Shown here piece by piece: positions 1-6,977 of a DNA stretch of 64,000 nucleotides. Position numbers and translations under genes: made by a program. Origin of the DNA: Ahrensia marina (GTDB lineage: Bacteria > Pseudomonadota > Alphaproteobacteria > Rhizobiales > Rhizobiaceae); contig NZ_JXMU01000009.1 in the NCBI RefSeq assembly GCF_001293565.1, forward strand, positions 1 through 64,000, in the 5' to 3' direction. Under the pieces are notes generated by a model, which saw only the letters and a program-made list of their open reading frames with translations, had not been told where the DNA came from and made no database searches. The first letter of the stretch is position 1. Each line of letters begins with the position of its first letter.

Positions 1-1
1 C

Positions 2-535
2 GGTGTCGGTTCGATCGCCATTCAGTTGCTGCGTGCAATGACTGACCTGACAATTATCGCAACGGCATCGCGTCCGGAAACAATGGACTGGGTGAAGGAG
101 CTGGGCGCGCACCATGTCATCGATCACAGCAAACCATTGCCTGATCAGATTGATGCATTGGGAATAGGCCAGCCCGGTTTTGTCTTCTCGACAAATTACT
201 CGGATACTTACGTGTCACAGATTGGAGAGTTAATCGCTCCGCAAGGTCGGTTCGGTCTGATTGATGACCCGAAGAGTTTCGACATTATGCCATTTAAAGG
301 CAAAGCGGTGTCGATACACTGGGAGATGATGTTTACCAGACCAATGTTTGAAACAGAAGACATGCAGCGTCAGGGCGATATACTGAACGAAGTTGCAGCG
401 CTTCTGGATGATGGAAAGATCCGCTCAACAGCAACGGAGACGCTTGGCACCATCAATGCCGAAAATCTGAAAACCGCACATGCCATACTTGAAAGCGGTA
501 AGGCGCGTGGCAAGCTCGTGCTTGAAGGGTTTTAG
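2..535 (+). CDS. Zinc-type alcohol dehydrogenase family protein, 5' end missing
   Basis: The reading frame is already open at the window edge, so only the C-terminal 177 residues or so are present. They begin with the Rossmann glycine motif GVGSIAIQLL. They continue with a nucleotide-binding fold (IIATASRPETMDWVKELGAH) and end with GKARGKLVLEGF, the usual end of the medium-chain dehydrogenase/quinone oxidoreductase superfamily. The family carries out NAD(P)H-dependent oxidoreduction of alcohols, aldehydes or enones in the cytosol. The substrate cannot be told from this part, and the catalytic N-terminal domain lies outside the window. It converges on the BTLCP gene. Confidence 0.85.
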   Translation, partial: GVGSIAIQLLRAMTDLTIIATASRPETMDWVKELGAHHVIDHSKPLPDQIDALGIGQPGFVFSTNYSDTYVSQIGELIAPQGRFGLIDDPKSFDIMPFKGKAVSIHWEMMFTRPMFETEDMQRQGDILNEVAALLDDGKIRSTATETLGTINAENLKTAHAILESGKARGKLVLEGF

Positions 536-554
536 GAGAGAGCGTCAGCGCTCA

Positions 555-591
555 TAAAAAGAAAGCCGGTCTTCTATTTAAGAAGACCGGC
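555..591 (-). terminator. Rho-independent terminator for the BTLCP gene
   Basis: Perfect 11-bp arms GCCGGTCTTCT (565-575) and AGAAGACCGGC (581-591) enclose a 5-base loop. The run of A on the + strand just before the stem reads as a T-rich tract on the minus strand, so it fits termination of the leftward gene. It may also stop rightward transcription. Confidence 0.75.
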
Positions 592-665
592 TGCTGCCCA
601 AGTCTGGGGATGGATGATGGGACTCGACCCGGGCAAACTCAGTTTACAGTGTGGTTTCAGATGTA

Positions 666-1277
666 TCAGTTACGTGCGATACGGCTGCGGTTGTCTTCAA
701 TCGTAACCCAACGACCGGCATGGTCGGTTGATTGGCGTTTCAGATATTCATAAGGGGTGTCGCGCCAGTCATCGATCCGTCCGACAAGATTGTCGAGAAT
801 GAAATCGCCCCGGTCTGTGCGCACAGTTAAAACAGCATGGCCTTCGCCATTGGCCTGTTTGACGACAGTGACCAGAAGATTGCCCGGGCTGATACCGGCT
901 TTGATCAGTTTCTTGCGTTTTAAAAGGACATAGTCTTCACAATCACCCACATTTGTCGGGTAGGACCAGACTTCCATCTTTCCCCATATTTCAAGGTCGG
1001 TAAGCGGGGCGACGGTCGTGTTGACGAGATTGTTCACGTCTACAATTTTTGCCCAACTGGCGCGTGTCAGTACATGAGGTGCAATATTGCGGCCAACGCG
1101 CTGACATTCGACCGGAGCTGCTTTGCAAAACTCGTTATGGCCAATGGGCTGTGTGGTGAAATTAGTCGTTTTCATATTAACGGCAAAGGCACTGCCGCTT
1201 GTTGCCATAAGACCGCAAAGTGCAACGCCTAATGCGGAAGCTACAAACTTGCTCGCTGAATTCTTGTTTTTTGTCAT
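666..1277 (-). CDS. Transglutaminase-like cysteine proteinase (BTLCP/DUF920 family), exported
   Basis: A 203-residue protein with a signal peptide (hydrophobic residues about 12-32, ending TSGSAFA) followed by a bacterial transglutaminase-like cysteine proteinase domain. The expected Cys-His-Asp triad is visible at about C113 (VGDCEDYV), H147 (GEGHAVL) and D162 (DFILDN). The family is periplasmic; in Pseudomonas the relative LapG cleaves an adhesin under c-di-GMP control, but most rhizobial members have no known substrate. The ATG at 1277 was chosen because AGGAG sits 6 bases upstream; an in-frame ATG at 1283 directly abuts that Shine-Dalgarno sequence. It has its own terminator downstream. 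Confidence 0.87.
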   Translation of the reverse strand: MTKNKNSASKFVASALGVALCGLMATSGSAFAVNMKTTNFTTQPIGHNEFCKAAPVECQRVGRNIAPHVLTRASWAKIVDVNNLVNTTVAPLTDLEIWGKMEVWSYPTNVGDCEDYVLLKRKKLIKAGISPGNLLVTVVKQANGEGHAVLTVRTDRGDFILDNLVGRIDDWRDTPYEYLKRQSTDHAGRWVTIEDNRSRIARN

Positions 1278-1433
1278 ATCCATCTCCTGTGGGATGAACA
1301 CTGACAGCAAGAGTTTTATATCAGGCGAATTCCGGCGCTTGGATTTGAGACAAATTCTGCGAAATTACTTTTAAAATTATATCTTGTTTTTACAGGTTAA
1401 ATCTAAGTGTTTGTATTTATGTATATAAATAGA

Positions 1434-2036
1434 TTAGCCTAGATAGTCGGAGAGACTTTCACGGCGCTGAATTACTGCAAATTCAATTGCAATTCCGTCT
1501 TCAAAATGTCGAACAACCTGTCCGCGCATATTGCCCAGAGTGACCGATGAGCCCATTGCAGGCCTTACTTTCAACTCGATAGCGGCACCGGATAAAGACA
1601 AATCAATGATGCGGCAGCGATATTGTCTACCGTCAGGCAATGACAAAATACCGGCCTGTTTTTGCGGCACAATACGTTCATGACGACGATCTTCAGGAAG
1701 TGCGAGCTCATGCTTGTTGGCAAGCCAGGTCAATTGCGCGGCAAGTTTTTCTTGTTTTCGTGTCGTGGACACCAGCTCTATGGCAAAGCCGACATCTGTT
1801 ATACGGGTGATTTTACCTTCGATACGTCCGACATGGTCGATATAGGCAACGACACGCTCGCCAATTTCGCCAACTGTGTTGCACACAAATGCCGCGCTAC
1901 CAGGTGACATGTTGCAAACCTTGCACTCATGCTCAGAGCGATCCTGCAACATGTAGCGACCAATTAAATTAACATCGACGCGCTGAAATTGGCGTCTAGT
2001 TAGATCAATTTCAGCTGCGTTTGGGGCAAAGCTCAT
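1434..2036 (-). CDS. Tandem PilZ-domain protein (putative c-di-GMP receptor)
   Basis: About 200 residues carrying two PilZ modules. The first has RRQFQR near residue 15 and NMSPGSAA near 45. The second has RRHERIV near 118 and DLSLSGAAIE near 145, matching the RxxxR and (D/N)xSxxG c-di-GMP contacts. The second copy fits the consensus better, so the first may have lost binding. No enzymatic domain or membrane segment is present, so a soluble c-di-GMP-responsive adaptor is inferred. A GTG 12 bases upstream is possible, but GGAA lies 8 bases before the ATG chosen here. The target is unknown; pleD at 60.6 kb is a c-di-GMP synthase in the same window. Confidence 0.85.
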   Translation of the reverse strand: MSFAPNAAEIDLTRRQFQRVDVNLIGRYMLQDRSEHECKVCNMSPGSAAFVCNTVGEIGERVVAYIDHVGRIEGKITRITDVGFAIELVSTTRKQEKLAAQLTWLANKHELALPEDRRHERIVPQKQAGILSLPDGRQYRCRIIDLSLSGAAIELKVRPAMGSSVTLGNMRGQVVRHFEDGIAIEFAVIQRRESLSDYLG

Positions 2037-2128
2037 CACTGTTTCCACGAGTCAAATAAATAGTCTCTGCAGAATATATGAGTTGGGGTTAACAACAGGT
2101 AAGCCGTGCCCCTAAATTTTTATATAAT

Positions 2129-2806
2129 TCAGGCGCGGCCACCGGGCAGGACGGTTAAGTTTGGCCGTTGGTTTGAGCTGGCATTTCGTGGCGCTTGCCT
2201 TGCGCCCAGCATTGCGCCGCCCTGCAAAACATTAAGCCCGTGATTTGGGTTTGAGGCTAGGGACTTGGCTTTGTTGTGTGCAATGGCAATGCTTGGGCGG
2301 TTATGAAGCGAAATAAGTTCTTTTCCCGCATCAATAACCCGCAAATTGCTAATGCTTAGTCCTGCAAGAGCTTCCGCGCCGATCCAGTAGGGCATTTCCA
2401 TAGTGTGCAGGCAGCCAAGGATGCGCGGCTCTTCATCCATCATCGGCAGAAACAGTGCCTCAATCTGGACGGTGTGTCCGCGTTCGGATATGCCCTCAAG
2501 TTGCAGCACAATCGCAACCATCTCTGTTTGCAGGGAGGCAAGTGTGCGTCGCATTAGGTTGCGGTCATCTTCATCGAGCAGGGATGCAAAGGGCTTTCCC
2601 TTAAGCTCTTCACTGAACAATAGACACAAAGCTGTGCCAGCGAGACGAAACGCCATTTCGCCGTCTTCATTCTGATGCAGGATAAATGTTGACGGCAGGA
2701 TAGTGGAAATGGCTGCCGGCGAAATATCGGCACGAAGCGGCGCTGTACGGTTGCCTTTGACTGCGTTCCAATAATCAAACAGTTGTGTTGTGCCATTATG
2801 AAGCAT
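2129..2806 (-). CDS. PAS domain protein of the rhizobial PAS_5 family
   Basis: A 225-residue protein whose residues 1-165 match the PAS_5 pattern: an N-terminal LFDYWNAVKGNR motif, RLAGTALCLLFSEELKGKPF, and GCLHTMEMPYWIG closing the fold. The last 60 residues are low-complexity and rich in Asn, Arg and Gly. No output domain such as a kinase, HTH or GGDEF is attached, so it is probably a stand-alone sensory or adaptor module. Its ligand and partner are unknown. The start has GGA about 6 bases upstream. It is transcribed divergently from the small RNA candidate and rhomboid gene to its right. Confidence 0.8.
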   Translation of the reverse strand: MLHNGTTQLFDYWNAVKGNRTAPLRADISPAAISTILPSTFILHQNEDGEMAFRLAGTALCLLFSEELKGKPFASLLDEDDRNLMRRTLASLQTEMVAIVLQLEGISERGHTVQIEALFLPMMDEEPRILGCLHTMEMPYWIGAEALAGLSISNLRVIDAGKELISLHNRPSIAIAHNKAKSLASNPNHGLNVLQGGAMLGARQAPRNASSNQRPNLTVLPGGRA

Positions 2807-2916
2807 CGTTTCCAGTTTCCCGTTTATTTGTTCAAAGTGTTGCAGAGCGGGACACTCAACGTGCCTTGCTTTGCTTTTGAAGCTTGCGTTGCAGGAAGCG
2901 GGCCATTCAGGCGATA

Positions 2917-2939
2917 GTTAACAAAAGGGTTTTGTTAAC
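2917..2939. repeat. Perfect inverted repeat, possible operator
   Basis: Ten-base arms GTTAACAAAA and TTTTGTTAAC flank GGG. There is no T-tract behind it and it lies about 110 bp upstream of the PAS gene start, in the same gap as an exact CtrA box. The two GTTAAC ends look like CtrA half-sites, but their spacing (13 bases between TTAA cores) is not canonical. A dyad operator for another regulator is equally possible. Confidence 0.5.
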
Positions 2940-2971
2940 CTTAACAGGCTGTTTCGTTTGATCGTCATTGG

Positions 2972-2987
2972 TTAATCTGGCATTAAC
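2972..2987 (+). promoter_or_regulatory. CtrA box (TTAA-N7-TTAAC)
   Basis: TTAATCTGGCATTAAC matches the full CtrA consensus exactly. It is followed at 3003-3007 by GACTC, a CcrM methylation site of the GANTC type, the pairing often seen in cell-cycle promoters. It lies about 20-30 bp upstream of the likely start of the small RNA candidate, but it could also act on the rhomboid gene or the divergent PAS gene. Confidence 0.6.
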
Positions 2988-3009
2988 AAATCAACTTGAA
3001 GCGACTCGT

Positions 3010-3087
3010 TTCAAACAGCACAAATTCTGGGGTGAGTAGGGACTCTTCTCCACGGCCATTGATGGAAACATCAGTGGCCCTTTTTTT
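3010..3087 (+). ncRNA. Candidate small regulatory RNA ending in a strong terminator
   Basis: The gap between the divergent PAS and rhomboid genes holds no ORF, but it ends in a textbook terminator. Arms GGCCATTGATG (3054-3064) and CATCAGTGGCC (3069-3079) enclose a GAAA loop, followed by seven T (3081-3087). No upstream + strand gene would need it. A short hairpin GAGT-AGGG-ACTC precedes it (3034-3045), and between the two lies an unpaired CTTCTCCAC that could pair with Shine-Dalgarno sequences. The 5' end near 3010 is inferred from the CtrA box and typical alphaproteobacterial trans-sRNA length. I cannot assign it to a named family. Confidence 0.5.
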
Positions 3088-3163
3088 GTCCGCTGCAAGT
3101 GCTGGCATAATTGCGCACAGATATTATGTAGTAGGCATGAAAAGATTCTAATTGCAGGTGCCT

Positions 3164-3880
3164 ATGGAAAATCTATCTGTCGACGATGAGTTTGCGCAAA
3201 AACAGCCACGCGAGCCAATGTTCAATTTACCGGGCATTCTGGTTGTATTTGTCATCATCTGCGTTGGCATGCATATTTTGCGCAATTCGGTTTTTTCCAG
3301 ACAGCTTGCCGAATGGGTATTTGTAACTTTTGCCTATTTCCCCATCCGCTTCACACCGGAATATTTTACAATTGATCTGCCGACAATGGTTTCGCCAATC
3401 GGGCATACATTCTTGCATGGTGACTGGGCCCATCTGGGCATGAACATGATCTGGCTCGTCGCTTTTGGAGCGCCGGTCGCCTACAGGCTTGGCGCGCTAC
3501 GCTCCATTGTCTTTTGGGTTTTGACAGCGCTTGGCGCGGTGCTGCTGCATACACTTATCTATTATGGCGATACCGTGCCGTTGGTCGGAGCTTCCGGTGC
3601 TGTTTCCGGCTTTTTGGGCGGAGCAGCGCGTTTCGGCTTCAGGTCAAACCGGCGCAATCCGCGCGCCGGTCTTGCCGGACCTCTCTACGGACCTGTAGAT
3701 TCGCTGCGTCAACGCGGCGTTATTCCATTTCTGACAATCTGGATGGTCCTGAACTTTGCATTCGGGTCAGATTTGCTTGGTCTTAACGGCGGGGCCTCAA
3801 TTGCGTGGGAAGCCCATATAGGCGGCCTTGTCACCGGATTTTTCGCAATCGGTTATCTGGATAGAAAACGCTTCAATTGA
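3164..3880 (+). CDS. Rhomboid family intramembrane serine protease
   Basis: A 238-residue multi-pass membrane protein with the rhomboid signature. The GASGAVSG motif carries the catalytic Ser at about residue 144. The catalytic His is in AWEAHIGG at about 218, and an HLGMN motif lies in the second membrane helix at 90-94. About six transmembrane segments are predictable. Rhomboids cleave single-pass membrane proteins inside the bilayer; the substrate here is unknown. A TTG 12 bases upstream is in frame, but the ATG at 3164 has AGG 5 bases before it. The CBS gene follows 83 bp later on the same strand. Confidence 0.9.
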   Translation: MENLSVDDEFAQKQPREPMFNLPGILVVFVIICVGMHILRNSVFSRQLAEWVFVTFAYFPIRFTPEYFTIDLPTMVSPIGHTFLHGDWAHLGMNMIWLVAFGAPVAYRLGALRSIVFWVLTALGAVLLHTLIYYGDTVPLVGASGAVSGFLGGAARFGFRSNRRNPRAGLAGPLYGPVDSLRQRGVIPFLTIWMVLNFAFGSDLLGLNGGASIAWEAHIGGLVTGFFAIGYLDRKRFN

Positions 3881-3963
3881 AGAAAGCGCACGAGCGCCTT
3901 GTCAAATTTGCCGTTTGTGTACATCATTTCCTTCTGGATGGTTTCTTTGAGGAGGATTTATCA

Positions 3964-4395
3964 ATGACAGCTTCACGCATACTGGAAGTCAAAGGCTCGG
4001 AAGTTTTTACATTGCCGCCTGAAACAGCCACAATGGACGCGGTGAAGTCGCTGCGCGAACACAAGATCGGTGCGCTGATCGTTTCTTCCGGAAATGGCAA
4101 GATTGACGGTATTTTATCGGAACGCGATATTGTGCGTGCGATTGCAAATCACGGTGCAGAGGCACTCACCAGTGCTGTTTCAGCGCATATGACAAAGGAT
4201 GTTGTCACCTGCGCAGAGAGTGCGACCATTCCCGAATTGATGGAATTGATGACCAAAGGCCGTTTTCGCCACGTTCCGGTTGCCAGAGACGGTAAGCTGG
4301 TCGGCATCATTTCAATCGGCGATGTCGTTAAACGCCGGATTGCGGAAGTTGAAGCCGAGGCCGAAGAAATCAAATCCTACATATCTTCTGTATAA
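3964..4395 (+). CDS. CBS-domain pair protein
   Basis: A 143-residue soluble protein made almost wholly of two CBS motifs, at about residues 7-65 (IGALIVSSGNGKIDGILSER) and 75-130 (RHVPVARDGKLVGIISIGD), forming one Bateman module. Such stand-alone proteins bind adenine nucleotides and tune partner enzymes; the partner is not evident. The ATG at 3964 has GAGGAGGA 7 bases upstream; longer in-frame starts lack such a site. It converges on hisI with a 16-bp gap. Confidence 0.9.
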   Translation: MTASRILEVKGSEVFTLPPETATMDAVKSLREHKIGALIVSSGNGKIDGILSERDIVRAIANHGAEALTSAVSAHMTKDVVTCAESATIPELMELMTKGRFRHVPVARDGKLVGIISIGDVVKRRIAEVEAEAEEIKSYISSV

Positions 4396-4411
4396 GGGAA
4401 GCTTGAGACTT

Positions 4412-4879
4412 TTATTTATAGACCTTTGACGGGTCAAACAGCGGCTGGTCTTCCTGATCAAAGGCCAGTTGAACTTGCCCGTCATCGCCAATTTCGAGAC
4501 TTCTGTAAAAGCAGCTTTTACGTCCTGTATGGCAATTGGCACCGGTGTCCTGCGTGCGTACGCGCAGGATAACGGCATCCTGATCACAATCGGTGCGGAT
4601 TTCGGATATTATCTGAACATTGCCGGACGTTTCACCCTTTTTCCATAAAGCATTGCGTGAACGTGACCAGTAATGCGCAATACCAGTTTGCAGGCTTAAT
4701 TGCAGCGCTTCGGCATTCATGTAAGCGAGCATTAGAATAGTATTGTCTTCGGCATCGACCGCAATTGCCGTGATCAATCCGTCTCCATTAAAGCGCGGAC
4801 GAAATAATGCGCTTGAATCCAACTCGTCCTTGGACACATCTGCGGAGGCAAATTTTATTTGAGACACTGGAGAATCCAT
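4412..4879 (-). CDS. hisI: Phosphoribosyl-AMP cyclohydrolase
   Basis: A 155-residue HisI that opens the adenine ring of phosphoribosyl-AMP to ProFAR in histidine biosynthesis. The metal-binding DCDQD (D97, D99, D101) and the zinc cysteines C116 and C123 in GANCHTGRKSCFYR are intact, as is HYWSRSRNALWKKGETSGN. There is no HisE fusion. It lies 6 bp after folE on the same strand, so the two are probably cotranscribed, although their pathways differ. No clear Shine-Dalgarno precedes its ATG, which suggests translational coupling to folE. Confidence 0.95.
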   Translation of the reverse strand: MDSPVSQIKFASADVSKDELDSSALFRPRFNGDGLITAIAVDAEDNTILMLAYMNAEALQLSLQTGIAHYWSRSRNALWKKGETSGNVQIISEIRTDCDQDAVILRVRTQDTGANCHTGRKSCFYRSLEIGDDGQVQLAFDQEDQPLFDPSKVYK

Positions 4880-4885
4880 TGATTT

Positions 4886-5509
4886 TTAATGACGCAACAT
4901 TTCCAGAAAACGATATTGGTTCTCAGGCTTTTCAAATTCGCCCGTAAACCGTGTCGTTACTGTTGTTGAACCTTGTTTGCGTACACCGCGCATTGCCATA
5001 CACATATGTTCAGCCTCGATCATCACCGCAACGCCGCGCGGTGCGAGTGTTTCATCAATCGATGTGGCAACTTGAGACGTCAATGTTTCCTGCGTTTGCA
5101 AACGGCGTGCAAAAATATCGACGACACGCGCAATTTTTGACAGACCAAGAACGCGCTCGTCCGGCAGATAGGCAACATGAGCCTTTCCGATGATCGGCAC
5201 CATGTGATGCTCACAATGAGAATGGAAATGGATATCTTTTACCAGAACAATATCATTATATCCGGCAACTTCCTCAAACGTTCTGCCAAGAACATCGGAA
5301 GGGTCGGCTTCATAGCCGCCGAATAGTTCGCTGTATGACTTTACGACCCGTTTAGGGGTATCAAGCAGACCTTCACGCGTAATATCTTCGCCCATCCAGC
5401 GCAGCAGTGTGCGAACCGCTTCTTCCGCCTCGGCTTGAGTTGGCTTATTATTGCTGTCATCCAGCATATTTTCTTCCTTGCCTGGCAGCTTGTTCACAAT
5501 GGCATCCAT
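4886..5509 (-). CDS. folE: GTP cyclohydrolase I
   Basis: A 207-residue type I enzyme converting GTP to 7,8-dihydroneopterin triphosphate, the first step of folate synthesis. The zinc ligands C99, H102 (HCEHHMVP) and C170 ([10 protein letters not shown]) and the [11 protein letters not shown] segment are present. The first 25 residues are variable and poorly conserved in the family. The ATG at 5509 has GGAG 7 bases upstream; an internal ATG at 5467 is the alternative. It forms an operon with hisI and diverges from the IscU-like gene. Confidence 0.96.
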   Translation of the reverse strand: MDAIVNKLPGKEENMLDDSNNKPTQAEAEEAVRTLLRWMGEDITREGLLDTPKRVVKSYSELFGGYEADPSDVLGRTFEEVAGYNDIVLVKDIHFHSHCEHHMVPIIGKAHVAYLPDERVLGLSKIARVVDIFARRLQTQETLTSQVATSIDETLAPRGVAVMIEAEHMCMAMRGVRKQGSTTVTTRFTGEFEKPENQYRFLEMLRH

Positions 5510-5676
5510 GGCTCGTCTCCAACAAAAAGCGTCTGATAGCGTTCAATCGCGCTTGGGTCCATTATTCATTAACGCAATAGTTTCGCGACCTTGCAGATCG
5601 CTCGTTCAAACACTTATATAGAATGTGAACTGTGTAATGCCACTTTATTTAAGTAACTTTTTGACGCGGTCTGAAT

Positions 5677-6120
5677 ATGATTGATGATGTATATAATTCA
5701 AAGTTGCTTGAGTATGCGGGCAATATAAGCCGCGTCGGTACGCTTGAAAACCCCGATGCTTCGGCAAAAGCTCATTCAAAGCTCTGTGGCTCTACAATTT
5801 CTGTTGATCTGAATATGAATGACGACATTGTCACAGATTTTGCGCAGGTCGTGAAAGCATGCGCATTAGGCCAATCCGCTGCCTCGATTGTCGCTTCCAA
5901 TATTATTGGCGCCAGCGCGCAGGAATTGCGCAACGCTCGCAGCCAGATGATCGGAATGCTCAAAGAGGAGGGCGAGCCGCCACAAGGTCGTTTCGCGGAG
6001 CTTAAATATCTGCAACCGGTCAAGGATTACAAAGCCCGTCACGCATCAACAATGCTTGTCTTTGATGCGGTGGTGGATGCAATTGACCAAATCGAGCGCA
6101 AAAGACAGTCCGCCGCATAA
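5677..6120 (+). CDS. IscU/NifU-N-like iron-sulfur scaffold protein
   Basis: A 147-residue protein of the IscU/SufU/NifU-N fold. It keeps the first scaffold cysteine (C37, KLCGSTI) and the second (C62, ACALGQSAAS). The third, expected near residue 120, is replaced in DYKARHASTML, where His is the nearest possible ligand. It may therefore be a carrier or accessory factor rather than a standard scaffold. Its stop overlaps the yidD start by one base (TAATG). A plausible promoter is TTGCAG near 5592 with TATATA 18 bases later. Confidence 0.85.
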   Translation: MIDDVYNSKLLEYAGNISRVGTLENPDASAKAHSKLCGSTISVDLNMNDDIVTDFAQVVKACALGQSAASIVASNIIGASAQELRNARSQMIGMLKEEGEPPQGRFAELKYLQPVKDYKARHASTMLVFDAVVDAIDQIERKRQSAA

Positions 6121-6401
6121 TGTGCGCAGTGTCGAAAAATCAAACCAGCTCGCGCAATTGGCAGGGCAAATGGCCACGCACGCCGGGACGCTTGTTAGGC
6201 ACCGGCCTTATCCGCCTGTATCAGCTTACTTTATCCGGGTTTATCGGCAATTCCTGCCGCCATATGCCCACTTGTTCTGAATATGGCTATGAAGCGATCG
6301 CGCGCCATGGTCTGCTTCGCGGCGGATGGTTGACATTCAAGCGCGTTATACGTTGTGGCCCGGGCGGTACAAGCGGCATTGATAATGTCCCAAAAGAATA
6401 G
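6120..6401 (+). CDS. yidD: Membrane protein insertion efficiency factor YidD
   Basis: A 93-residue YidD with the signature GNSCRHMPTCSEYGYEAI (C46 and C52), a preceding amphipathic segment (LIRLYQLTLSGFI) and RCGPGG near the end. YidD sits at the inner face of the membrane and aids YidC-dependent insertion. It is usually found between rnpA and yidC. Here it is instead translationally coupled to the IscU-like gene through a one-base overlap, as in other rhizobia. Confidence 0.93.
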   Translation: MCAVSKNQTSSRNWQGKWPRTPGRLLGTGLIRLYQLTLSGFIGNSCRHMPTCSEYGYEAIARHGLLRGGWLTFKRVIRCGPGGTSGIDNVPKE

Positions 6402-6527
6402 ACGCGTTTAACTTCAACTATACTTCATCTTTCAACAGGCAGAATCAGCGTTTCTTGCCGCTTATAAATATTTGTGTTTCACTCTTTAGGCCATCGAGGG
6501 GGATGGTTTCTCAGGGAGGGAATATAA

Positions 6528-6965
6528 ATGACGACGAAACTTGTGGTTGGCCTTGATGGTCACGAAACGGGTGAACGGGCGTTGGCATATGCACAAAACT
6601 TGGCAGGCCTTATTGGCGACTGTGAAATTTTGGTAGCATATGTCATCGAATGGTCGCCTTATTCATTTCAAACTGCTGAAGAAAACGCGCAGCGGCACAA
6701 GCGCCGCGAAGAAGAAATATCGACAGCAAAAGAGCGGATTATTAATCCCGCGATCAAAAAACTATCCGACGCCGGTGTAAAAACCCAAGGGGTCGTTCGT
6801 CATGGTGATGTGGCCACCGCACTCAATGATATTTCAAAAGAAAATGGCGCGCAGCAGATTGTTGTTGCCCGCTCATCGGAAGGTGGTTTTACAAAACGCA
6901 TATTCGGCAGTGCAACTTCTAACCTTGTCATGAGCGCTAGCGTTCCTGTCACTGTTGTGGCGTAA
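6528..6965 (+). CDS. Universal stress protein (UspA family)
   Basis: A 145-residue single Usp domain. The ATP-binding signature near the C-terminus is recognisable (VVARSSEGGFTKRIFGSAT, then VMSASVPVTVVA), so an ATP-binding Usp is likely. A strong Shine-Dalgarno (GGGAGGGAA) precedes the ATG. It lies 12 bp upstream of the alanine symporter gene, and the two probably form an operon in which Usp may modulate the transporter or report its energy state. That link is inference from position. Confidence 0.92.
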   Translation: MTTKLVVGLDGHETGERALAYAQNLAGLIGDCEILVAYVIEWSPYSFQTAEENAQRHKRREEEISTAKERIINPAIKKLSDAGVKTQGVVRHGDVATALNDISKENGAQQIVVARSSEGGFTKRIFGSATSNLVMSASVPVTVVA

Positions 6966-6977
6966 GGGAGCGATAAA

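Noticed and set aside
6402-6527. Possible glycine riboswitch upstream of the Usp/alanine symporter genes
   Set aside because: No tandem glycine aptamer cores are seen and the region is too short for the usual tandem form.
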